A stretch of 64,000 nucleotides of DNA from the NCBI RefSeq assembly GCF_963855985.1, contig NC_087110.1, positions 4,021,001-4,085,000 of the forward strand. The letters run 5' to 3'. Below the pieces are notes generated by a model, which was given only the letters and a program-made list of their open reading frames with translations, ran no database searches and was not told the origin of the DNA. Source of the stretch: Ostrinia nubilalis. Lineage: Eukaryota; Arthropoda; Insecta; Lepidoptera; Crambidae. The position numbers were made by a program, and so were the translations under genes. Below, piece after piece: positions 23,646 to 33,463 of the stretch. The number at the start of each line of letters is the position of its first letter. Position 1 is the stretch's first letter.

Positions 23646-24467
23646 CGATGGCTCCTACGTATAAAGGCGAAACTGCCGCTTACGCCTTTTTCCAATTATT
23701 TAAGCAATGATTTCCCTTTGCTCTAATCTATAACATCATCAAGAAAAAATTTTTTTTTTTCCATTAGATACAAAATAAAATTTTAGGCAAATAGGCGTAT
23801 GTGCAAAACTACGCCACGTATAAAGCCCAATCATTCGATTCTCCCATCTATTCGAGTAGTTGCTTACATAAATATATATTTTTTATAATCTTAATCTTAA
23901 ATAAAGCCATGAAAATATTTAGCAAATTGTTTTATTTGTAAATTATGACATATTATATAGTTATTTAATTGTTAGCGTTAAGAGTAGCATCTCAAACTAA
24001 TTTGAAAATTATAAATAACTTGAAAAAAGTTATTTATATTTTTTTTAAATATGACACATTATGTTAAAAGACCTAACTAAATCTGAGCACAGTATATGGG
24101 CGTATTTGCGTTAAAACGTAATAACGATACATTAAACAACTTTTTCTAAGTGATTTTTTATTGATATAGCACATGATAACAATTAAAATAATTACATGCA
24201 CAAATATAAAGAGAGTAGTCGCTTAAAATATTATATTTACGTTGTCATTAAGTCTCTTTACGTTGAACAATATACATGAAATTATAGAAATATGACGACG
24301 TAAAAGGGCAATGCGTAAAATCTCAAAATATATAAGAAAAATATAAAAATTGATAACAGCAGTAGCAAAAGCATTACATGTTAAGGCTAAATGTGAAATT
24401 TCATTAAATTCGTTTTAGTAGGTCAGAAGATATGACCCAAAAATATGGTTCTGGCCACTTAACACAT

Positions 24468-24760
24468 TGAACGCCAACGCGGTCAATGTTGTCCGACACC
24501 GCACTTTCCTACCAGGCCAAGTAAAAATTTCAATTTTTTTCAATTTTCGTCGATTGTTTTTTTTTGTTAAATCGTTACATTATAAACATAAATAAAGGAT
24601 TTTATTAACATATAGTTGTTTTTGAGTCTCTACATCGTATTATTAAGCGTCGGACATCATTGACCCCCATGGCCCCAGTGAGCGAAAATTCGAAAATCCG
24701 TTCCGTAGGGCCGCGCGGTCATGTTGTCGACCATCCTTGCGACTTGACGTTTTAGAAATT
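24468..24760. repeat. piggyBac-like terminal region with GTCGGACA repeats
   Basis: Starts TTAACACATTGAACGCC, like the TTAA-flanked MITE at 38204. Motifs of the type GCGGTCA...TTGTCCGAC recur at 24480, 24648 and 24715, and again at 30985-31050, so a TTAA-type element may have spanned this region before the LINE inserted. The right end has no intact TTAA. Confidence 0.4.
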
Positions 24761-24969
24761 GTTTGACTAAAAAACTCATTAAAAACTCATTAAAACTCAT
24801 TTATTTCTGTAAATAGGCTTAAAAAAAGCACTTTTACACGTCCCAGTATTAACCCTACCACTGCTTCAGGACAATAAATGGGCCAGTGCTGAGAAGAAGC
24901 AGCGCAAGAAACTCAGTCACTATTGTCAGCCTCTTTTTCAAAGGTTTACATGCTTTAAAATGTACAAAG

Positions 24970-26780
24970 TTATAAATATTTATGCGAGCTAGGCAGTAAC
25001 GTATCCCAAACATTTTTATCTTTTAAATAATCATCGACTTTATAGTAGCCCTTTTTCATTAAGGTACTTTTAATATGTGCTTTGAATTTATGAATGGGTA
25101 GTTCTACAACAGTTTGTGGTAATTTATTAAAGAATTTAATACATTTTCCCATAAATGAATTACCAATCTTATGCAATCTGAAATTTGGAACGGCAAGTTT
25201 ATTTTTGTTTCTTGTATTAAAGTTATGCAAATCGCTCTTTTTCGTGAATTGCTCTATATTTTTGCGGACATATAAAAGGTTTTCATAAATGAACTGTGAA
25301 GCTACTGTCAGTATGTTTATTTCCTTAAAAAAATCTTTCAAGGAAAATCGGGGTCCAAGGTTATAAATGGCCCGCACTGCTCTCTTCTGCAGAACAAACA
25401 CAGTTTCAATGTCCGCGGCTGAGCCCCACAACAATATGCCGTATGACATTATACTATGAAAATAGCTAAAATATACTAGCCTTGCCGTTTCAATGTCAGT
25501 TAATTGCCTTATCTTTCTCACTGCAAAAGCAGCCGAACTGAGCCTTTTTGACAAAGTTTCAATATGAGGACCCCATTGAAGTTTAGCATCTAAAGTGATT
25601 CCCAGGAATGTTGTGGAATTTATGCTATTTAATGGTTCATTCTTCACCATTAATTGCGTGGAAACCTGCCTCACATTAGGTAAGGTAAATTTAATGCACT
25701 TAGTTTTGTTTGCATTTAACAATAAGTTGTTAACAGTGAACCAATGTAGAACCTGTGAGAGTGTGTTATTAATATCGTCAAAATTTACTTTACCTCTATC
25801 AACTTTGAAAATGAGAGATGTGTCATCAGCAAATAACACAATATCACACAGATCTTTTACAAAGTAAGGAAGGTCATTAATGTAAATAAGAAATAGCAAA
25901 GGTCCCAATATTGATCCCTGCGGCACACCCATAGTAAGAGGTGCTCCAGAAGACTCAGTTCCGTTAATACAAACTTTTTGTTTTCTGCCTGTGAGATACG
26001 AGTTCAGCAGATCAAGTGACTTATTCGAAACACCATAATGTCGCAATTTGTTTAGTAAGGTTTGGTGGTCTACACAATCAAACGCTTTTGAAAGATCACA
26101 GAAAATACCAACAGCGTCCTTTTTACTATCCCAAGCATCAAAGACGTGTTTCAATAGTGCTACCCCAGCGTCAGTAGTACTTCTACCTTTCGTAAAACCA
26201 AATTGCTTATTGTGTAATAATTTGTTAAAAATGAAGTGAGATAGAAGTTGGTGGAAAATAATTTTCTCGAAAATTTTGCTAAGTACTGGTAGAATAGAAA
26301 TCGGTCGAAAATTAGAAGGGTCACATTTGTCACCAGCCTTGAACAATGGAATTATTTTACTTAACTTCATTAAGCTAGGAAAGCAACCTTGATCAATACA
26401 TGTATTAAAAATGAATGCAAGGTGAGGAGCTATGGTGTCAATAATTGTTCCAATTATACTGACGGAGATTCCCCAAAGGTCCTCAGTTTTTGTCATATTT
26501 AATTCTCTAAAGGTTTTAATTATTGTATTACAATCTATATGCCTGAACTGGAGCAGACACTGGCACTCGGTGACATTAGATTTTAAAAGAGACTCTGCAA
26601 GAACTGGTGATGAATTCAGTTCTTTAGTTGTTTCAGACGCAATATTGGAGAAGAATGTCTCAAATGTGGTTGCAACTTCTGTATCGGAATTTATAATTTC
26701 GTTTCCGATTTTCAGTGAAAAAGTGTTATCCTTCGATTTATTTTTACATGTTTGTTTATTTATTATGTTTCACGTAGCCT
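24970..26780 (-). pseudogene. LINE-1 ORF2 reverse transcriptase part
   Basis: This part would copy LINE RNA into DNA at the target site. Visible RT blocks include F-R-P-I-S-I-L-P, D-L-S-K-A-F-D-C-V-D-H (first catalytic Asp), G-V-P-Q-G-S-I-L-G-P-L-L-F and the catalytic L-F-A-D-D near 25830. The C-terminal region continues to a stop at 24970. The open frame of 508 codons starts at 26496, but homologous coding continues upstream in the same frame to a TGA at 26772-26770, placed where Trp is expected. It is separated from the endonuclease part by a frameshift near 26840. Clearly retrotransposon; inactive as it stands. Confidence 0.9.
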
Positions 26781-26804
26781 TAGCTTTATTATTAGAATTT
26801 AAAA

Positions 26805-27850
26805 TCATGTTTTGAAGATGATTTGATTTAGCAGCCAAACAAAAACCTTTTTAAATATTTTTGAGTAATTTTTAACATATTCTATAACACTCTGATCTTG
26901 CGTATCGGCTTTAAGACTATATAATTCATACATTTTATTTCTACTCTTGTGAATGCCAGTTGTAGCCCAGTCATCAAATTTACATTTAACAGAATTTATT
27001 CGGATCTTTTTCTGTGGGAATGTGGTTTTGAATTCCTCACTCACAACACTGAATAGATCCTCATAAATTTGATCGACATTATTGTCATCTAATATAAGTT
27101 TATCAATACCATCACAAATATTTTTCTTAAATTTGTCAATTCGGTTAGTTGTTATTGGCCTACAAACAACATCCACTGTACGAGGGACATGATGGTGTTC
27201 AAATGTGGCCAATTGTCCACTATGATCTGAACTAAGGCAATTAATTATTGATTTACTTTGAATATCACAGTTACAAAAAATGTTATCTAAGCAAGTAGCT
27301 GATGTTGGAGTGATTCTAGTAGGCTCATTGAAAAGATGTGATAAATTAAAAGATTTAAAAAGGTTTAAGAATCTTATTTTATATTGAGTATTATCTAATA
27401 AATCTATATTAAAATCTCCACATACAACTACTCTCTTATTTGATTTAAATACCTTTTTTAAGACCTCCTCCATAGTGGATTCGAATAATTGGTAATTTGC
27501 AGATGGGGGCTTGTACACACTTACAATTATATACTGCTCTAGCTCTGCACACGCAAGTTCTATAGTTCGTTCGACTGAGAGTGAGACAATGTCTTTTCTT
27601 TCCTTGTATTTAAATTGATTATTTAATAATATGAGTGACCCCCCTCTAATAGCAGACTCCCTGGTGAACGAACTACAAACTTTATAATTTCCTATATGAA
27701 ACATCAATTCATAATTTTTAAGCCAATGTTCGGTTAAAGTCATAATACATGAACATCGTATTTTTTTAAAAACAATTCTAGTTCTAATTCTTTGCCAGCC
27801 AGGCCTTGTAAATTTTGATGAACAATATTAAATCCTTTAATAGACCTGTC
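26805..27850 (-). pseudogene. LINE-1 ORF2 apurinic-type endonuclease part
   Basis: This part would nick target DNA to prime reverse transcription. The start, N-I-V-H-Q-N-L-Q-G-L, is at about 27828 in one frame; near 27745 a one-base loss moves reading to the next frame (T-L-T-E-H-W-L-K). Later blocks are R-G-G-S-L-I-L-L, V-C-G-D-F-N-I-D-L and S-S-D-H-S-G, the conserved exonuclease-endonuclease-phosphatase motifs. A second shift near 26840 breaks the link to the RT. The N-terminus overlaps or closely follows the end of ORF1. Confidence 0.88.
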
Positions 27851-27864
27851 TGTTGTCGTCCCTC

Positions 27865-29367
27865 TCAGTTTAAATCAGAGGTCGTCACAGAAATATTAGT
27901 ATTAGTATTTCTACTAATAATATCAAAAGTGGAATTTACTTGTTTTGTGTTAATAACACAGTTAATATTATAAGCTAACAATGTAGCAAGTTTTAATTTT
28001 ATGCTTTGAGGCAGGTGTAAAGAGCTGCCTGTCATTATGAACTTATTATTAATAAATTTATTAGTGTCAAAATAGACAAATTTGTCGCTATGACGAACAG
28101 TCAAATTAAATAACAAAGTATTCAGTAAGTGAATACTTTCATTAATTTCAGAGGAGCCATTTTTACAGTATGGCAGGGCACACATAATTATTTTATGAAT
28201 ATTAAGGCTGGCCAGCATGGAAAAATTATGTAGAATATTTTTCCTATTTATATTCTGACTGTTTCCTATCATTATAATTAAAATAGAATTACTGTGTAAT
28301 TGTTTACTATTTTTTATGCCATTCATTAATTGACAATAAGATGCGTCTGGCATACAGTTATTTATTATTTTACAATCTAATTTTTTATTTAATATGGGGC
28401 CATAACCAACTCCTAGCCTATCTGAGAACAACACTACATTGCTTGATTTATGTACATTCAACAGTCCCGTTTTTGAAGACATTGAAGGCCGCAAGCCGCC
28501 ATCAGTTTGTTGCTGACTTTGCATTGTTATGTTTGGCAGAGATTTAAAATCCGTAGTAGGATTGCCTAGATCTAAGAGATTGTTTGCTGCCAGGATATGT
28601 TCGTTAATTTGTTCCCTGGCTGAATTATATTTAGCTGTTATGGATGCAAGCGAGTCATGCAAGTTTGTGATTTCAGCCTGCAACCTTTCAACGTCCAAGT
28701 TATGAGTGGACCTACTCTCTACTAGTTTACTGTGGTAAATTTCTAGACTGTCAACCAAATCTAGATTCTTTTTCCTTAACAGAATACTTTTGTGAAACTG
28801 TTCTTGCCCTTTTATTAATTTTTTTGTTTTAGAAATAAACCTATTAATTTTAACATACTTTTTTAATTTATTTCTACTAGAAAAAGTCAATGGCCGACTA
28901 ACGTTCTCAAATGATTTAGTGTCGCAAGATACATTTAAGTCTGGTAGCACTGCACGTCCACCAGGACTCCCAATTAGCTCTTCGTATAAGTTCAGAGTGT
29001 GTGTGAACTCCTGCTGCTTTCGTTCCTCTTCGAAGTGCAGTATGGTCTTATTGGCGTCCCTCAGTTCAGCTTCTAACTCATTGTTGCGCATCAAGGTCTG
29101 CTCAAAGATATTGCTGCACTGGTCGAAGGTACTGATTGTATGCAGTAGTTCATCACGGTGCTCGGTTACCTCCTGGAGACGGACATGCAGTTCTGCCAAT
29201 TCTTGTTTTAGTTCTGTATTCTTTCTTATTGTATGAGTAATTTCCTCCTCGCTCTCCTCTCTTTCCCTAATGAGTTGGTTACAGCTTTCTTGACTCTGTT
29301 TCAGTTCCTCGAGTGCCCGCCTAAGTTTCAGCTCAATGGCTTGTGCCGCTGCTCTGCGTGTGAGCAT
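27865..29367 (-). CDS. LINE-1 ORF1 protein: coiled coil plus SGNH esterase-like domain
   Basis: A complete 500-aa frame starting at M-L-T-R-R-A-A-A-Q. Residues ~5-130 and ~220-275 are heptad-rich coiled coils, likely for trimer or multimer formation in the RNP. The C-terminal third looks like the SGNH/GDSL esterase fold found in ORF1p of CR1-type LINEs: V-L-F-S-D-R-L-G (block I, with Asp-Arg instead of Asp-Ser), M-I-G-N-S (Asn block) and S-S-L-H-L-P (His block). The changed nucleophile position suggests a binding rather than catalytic role; that is inference. No zinc knuckle was seen. The frame is intact, unlike ORF2. Confidence 0.8.
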   Translation of the reverse strand: MLTRRAAAQAIELKLRRALEELKQSQESCNQLIREREESEEEITHTIRKNTELKQELAELHVRLQEVTEHRDELLHTISTFDQCSNIFEQTLMRNNELEAELRDANKTILHFEEERKQQEFTHTLNLYEELIGSPGGRAVLPDLNVSCDTKSFENVSRPLTFSSRNKLKKYVKINRFISKTKKLIKGQEQFHKSILLRKKNLDLVDSLEIYHSKLVESRSTHNLDVERLQAEITNLHDSLASITAKYNSAREQINEHILAANNLLDLGNPTTDFKSLPNITMQSQQQTDGGLRPSMSSKTGLLNVHKSSNVVLFSDRLGVGYGPILNKKLDCKIINNCMPDASYCQLMNGIKNSKQLHSNSILIIMIGNSQNINRKNILHNFSMLASLNIHKIIMCALPYCKNGSSEINESIHLLNTLLFNLTVRHSDKFVYFDTNKFINNKFIMTGSSLHLPQSIKLKLATLLAYNINCVINTKQVNSTFDIISRNTNTNISVTTSDLN

Positions 29368-30275
29368 GTTGAATGTGGTTTTTGTCTGAAATTATCCAAA
29401 GGAAGTGTATAGCGGATATTTATGCAAAATAGGGGGTACGAGTTATAAGTTATTATTTGAATTTTTAAACTTTATTTCTAATCTAATTCCACATAATTTA
29501 ACTCTCATGAAATCCTTTTTATAATTATTATTATTCAAATAAGCAATATTGAATACTTTACTCTTTTTTTTTTTTTTTTTTTTTTTCTGCGGGTAATATT
29601 TTTAGTTTTCAACAAGGATTAAAACTACATTTTACTATTAACAATTTACACAATCAAACAAACAAAAGATGTGTGAGGTGTCAAAAGGTATATTGTTGAG
29701 TGTGTTGAGTAAGTTTGTCTGCGGCCAAGGTGTTGTTATCTTCAACTTTACTTCCACTTATTGTCAAGTAAAGAGAGGCACAACAGAGCCGAATCGTAAT
29801 GAATTGTGAAGAATCTCACTTTCGTGAGGTTTGTGGAGTGTTTTGTTGTACTGTTTGATTGCAATTTACTTCCCATAAAGAAAGTGACAAAGCAATGTTA
29901 ATTGATTGAAAACCACAAAAACATAACCTCCAACAGATTGCAACACTAATTATTTTGAAATGTTAAATTAATATTTTAACTATTTACGCCTATAAGTAAA
30001 CAGTATTTTTGAAAACAGTACTCCCCTGGTTTTAACGGTGGCTCCGGTTAAATTTTGTACGTTGTCGTAGCTGTCAATTTGGTCGCCGATTTTATCTCCT
30101 TATAACTATGTGTTTACACAAAGTCCAGTTTTGCAAACACTTGTACACGATATTTACACATTTATATCACTAATTAAGTGTATTTTGATACATTATTACG
30201 GCTATTTATGTAATTAACTTAAAATTAATCTAACAGCTGATCTATGTACGTCTGACAGGCAGGGCTGCCAGACGA
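29368..30275 (-). other. LINE-1 5' UTR
   Basis: Non-coding, about 0.9 kb, with a T-run at 29564-29585. The minus-strand start near 30275 (GTCTGGCAGCCCTGCCTGTC) is the probable 5' end; the A-run at 30277-30290 lies just outside. Confidence 0.5.
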
Positions 30276-31163
30276 AAAAAAAAAAAAGTGTACTGTATTT
30301 TGAATTTTTCATCCATCACTGTAGTATCACTTTCGATCGGTTCTTTTTTCAAAACAATAGTCAATTGTCAGTATATTTACAAATAATCTTTAAAAATATA
30401 CTTAAAATTAAAAATAATTATATTGACATAGCTGATTTAACATGCCAATAATTTGACCTACATGAATAATAAAAAAGTTTTAGAATAGAGTATCGATAAG
30501 AGAATTTTTTTTTTTTCATATATTAAACAAATCTATTTTTTTCGACAATCCTGCTAGGTGTAAGCATCTATTAAGTACAATAATTTATGCCACTAATAAG
30601 GTTTTAAATGGCATAAGTTTTGTAGCTGTACAAAGAACTTAGTACCTGTACCAACCCTTCATACAAAGTGGTTGTTCAACAATGAAAGTGACTTTTTTTT
30701 ATTTTCCTGCATAATATAAATTATGTAAAATAAGTAAACGATATGTTTTAATTAATAAACCGTTATTATCTTGCTAAAAAGTTGATATATTTGCAAAAAT
30801 GCATTGTAGTAATTACCATGTTTCATTGCGCTACCGTTACCCACATTTTTTTTCTAAGTCCGAGCTTTACTTCAGAACCAAGTGACGTACACTAATCTTG
30901 GGAGCCGCGCGGGTCAGCTTATATGAGAATTATTGAAGAAATGCTGTCTATCGGCTCAATACAGAGGTTTGAACATAGGTCTGACTCGCGGTCATCATTG
31001 TCCGACGCGGCCCGAACGGAAAGTTAAAGTGTCGCCCATCATTGTCCCCCATGGCCCGAACGGAATAGTGCCATTTTTAGGCTGGCAGCGAAGGTGTTCA
31101 ATGGCTCTCCTGTAAAATCTATTTTTTTTCACTTACGCCAGTATACGTAGGAGCCATCGAAAT

Positions 31164-32000
31164 TGGCTTAGAGTCTCCTGCGATGCCAATATCTTTAGTA
31201 CAGAGACGTTTTTTACGTCCAAGAGATATCTTTCAATAGCCTGGTCTTTAATTTGGCGATTATTACTCTTGGACGTCCTGGAGACTTTACTTTTGGAGAT
31301 ACTCGATTCACTTGTAAAATGTCCCCTATTGTAATGTTCACTCCAATATGTTTACAAATTTTCAAAATGTACTCACTTGGATCTTCGTTGCTATTTTCGG
31401 GTATACCAATCACTTCAATGTTCAAATAATTGTCTGTCTCTTTGTTCATTTGAGTTTATAAGTGATGTGATATGTTTGTTATTCTCTTTTAATATTTTCA
31501 ACTCTGCTTCTAGGTTATTTATTTTCTTAGTTTCTCTAGAGAGGTCCTCTATCTTCTTCTTGTGATCATCATGTGAGTCGGATGAAAATTGTGCTGATTT
31601 TTGAAGCTCGGTTATTTCCTTTCTCACTTCATTCTGCTGCTTATCCAATTTTGCAATGCGTGACTTGAGTTCGCTGTATTCCTTTCTAATGTTTTTTACA
31701 TCTGTTCTTAATTCTGAAGCTTCTTCCTTCAGTTTAGATAAATCTTCCCTGATCACACTACTCAGAGTCTCATTAATAAGAGCCAGACTGTTATAAACTT
31801 CAAGTTTAAAACTATCCATCTTTGACGTAATATCGCTGGATAGTGATTTGAATGCTCCCTCGAGGTCCAATTCCTGCTTCCGCCTGCGAGTCGTGATGTT
31901 TGATAACTCTGGGACAGAGTCGTAACGCTTGTTTGTACTATCCGTTCGCGATAAGTTTGCCGCTGGCGATATGACGTCACTCGAAGGAATGCGTCTATAA
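31164..32000 (-). pseudogene. LINE-2 ORF1 N-terminal and middle part, frameshifted
   Basis: The minus-strand frame begins inside a basic/Ser-rich region (S-N-I-T-T-R-R-R-K-Q-E) and becomes a coiled coil (E-E-A-S-E-L-R-T-D-V-K). It shifts frame near 31430 into N-Y-L-N-I-E-V-I-G-I-P-E, an RRM-like region typical of LINE ORF1, then shifts again near 31215 into K-D-I-G-I-A-G-D-S-K-P-I, where the 7.5-kb element interrupts it. Reading resumes at 23645. An in-frame TAA near 32003 bounds the left end. Confidence 0.8.
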
Positions 32001-32983
32001 CTTTAGCAAACTAAATTGGAAATATTTTTTATTTAATAATATTGACAAAAATTGTGTATTTGCGTAAAATAAAACACTCAATTGCGTTTATTCACTAATT
32101 ATTTGCGTTTAATCGCGGTTGGAGGAGGGGACGCGCATTCCACGGACCAGCAAACTTAGCGCGAACGGGTAATAGGCGGTGTGCGATGCATTTTAGCTCT
32201 AGTCTCTTCTAAACTTCAATAGGTCTATGGTAATGTTGATAGCGCACGGCACGAGGTGTCCCGAGTTTGAACGACGTTAGCCGATGGATATGTCAACGTG
32301 AAATTGTGAACTCTGTCAGTTTATAATAAGTATAACGCGTTAGATTGTAAACTAACAGTGGGTTAGGTTAGGTTAGATTGTAATCTTCTTCTTCTTCTTT
32401 TTTTATGGCAACGGCTTGGTTTAGATTGTAATCTAACTACGTCAGATTATAATCTGACGGAATTCACAATATTACGGTGACAGATACACGGCTCGCACTC
32501 CGCAAGCGTTCAAAAGATAGCAAGTGCACAGTAACGGATAACAGAAACTGAGTTCACACTTCACAGTCTTAGGGTCAAAATTTGTTTGACAAAAAATTTA
32601 CAATATTTTTAATTTTGTGACACGTCCGTCAATGAGACGAGCCGAAGCCGAATGTGTTTATATTTTTTTTCTTCCAGCAACTGGGGTTGTTGGGGGCGGG
32701 CCCCAGCCCACTTTTTAGATTTTAGAGTACCTACCTAGATTTTTGTTGATTTGGTGTTTAATTTATTAATCAAAAACATTGAAGCTAAAACTGGGCTCTT
32801 TCATTAGTACCTGCACCATTCATAAAAACAAATTACCTGTGTAATTAAATCAATTCTAAGCTTTCTACAATGTTGACTAGTTAACATGACAATTTACTTA
32901 AAAGGTACATTATAATAATAATAATATTAAAAAACAATGCCTAGTAATCAAAACACGTAACACAAAGTCGTTAAGGCGAAGTC
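32001..32983. other. LINE-2 5' flank and UGT upstream region, no gene seen
   Basis: GC-richer 32100-32340 may be the LINE-2 5' UTR. 32330-32470 has inverted pairs around GATTGTAATCTAACT and three TTAGG units, plus a (CTT)n tract. No coding frame was recognised. Confidence 0.4.
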
Positions 32984-33105
32984 TTAGGCTGGGTTGCACC
33001 ATCTTATTTTGACTTTAACAAACGTCAAAAATCTACCAAACTCCATACTTTTAGCACCTGTTTTCAAAGTCATGGTCAAAGCTAGGTGGTGCAACTCAGC
33101 CTTAG
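32984..33105. mobile_element. ~120-bp MITE (GGYTGNGTTGCACC family)
   Basis: TTAGGCTGGGTTGCACCATC at left and the inverse GGTGGTGCAACTCAGCCTTA at right, about 360 bp upstream of the plus-strand UGT start. Confidence 0.75.
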
Positions 33106-33463
33106 TAATAGCAGGGTCCCGTTTAGATATGGAACCCTAAAAATGCTGCTTTGTATCTTTAGAATCACACGTGTTTTCTGAAGTGTGTGCGTCATGTATA
33201 ATCCAAAAGATTATTCCTAGTCTAATGTCTTCATTATATAATATTTCTGTGCCAAAAATTCTTTGCAGAATCTAGTGTATAATAAAGGCTAGTGTATATA
33301 TTAAAATGCTTATATCAACTTGTCATTCAAATTACGTAGATTGTAAACAATCTAAATCAGCATGACTCTGCAGAACTTATGATCATTATTAGCCACTTCA
33401 TAAATAAAATGATTTCATCATCACGCTATTTTTTATCAGAGTGGTGAAGATTACCGTGGAACC

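Larger units (their letters stand above)
24766..30275 (-). mobile_element. near full-length CR1/Jockey-superfamily LINE (LINE-1)
   Basis: In order on the minus strand: 5' UTR from about 30275 (starting near GTCTGGCAGCCCTGCC), ORF1 29367-27865, ORF2 27850-24970, a short 3' UTR and a repeated TTTTAATGAG-type tail at 24766-24800 rather than poly(A). A simple-repeat 3' end is usual in CR1-like elements. ORF1 is open; ORF2 has frameshifts and one stop, so the copy is not autonomous. It lies inside the 7.5-kb element. Confidence 0.8.
23646..31159. mobile_element. 7.5-kb inverted-repeat element inserted in LINE ORF1
   Basis: Identical 18-bp terminal repeats CGATGGCTCCTACGTATA lie in inverse orientation at 23646 and 31159. 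AAAT flanks both ends (23642-23645 and 31160-31163). The flanks on either side are the two halves of one LINE ORF1 frame; removing the element and one AAAT restores continuous reading, which proves the boundaries. About 5.5 kb of the interior is a separate LINE, leaving ~2.0 kb of original element with no visible transposase. A 4-bp duplication fits several DNA-transposon groups; the superfamily is not assigned. Confidence 0.85.

Noticed and set aside
28919..29236. Ser/Cys-rich plus-strand frame
   Set aside because: Antisense shadow of the LINE ORF1 coiled coil.
32355..32375. TTAGG units resembling the insect telomere repeat
   Set aside because: Only three units inside unrelated sequence.
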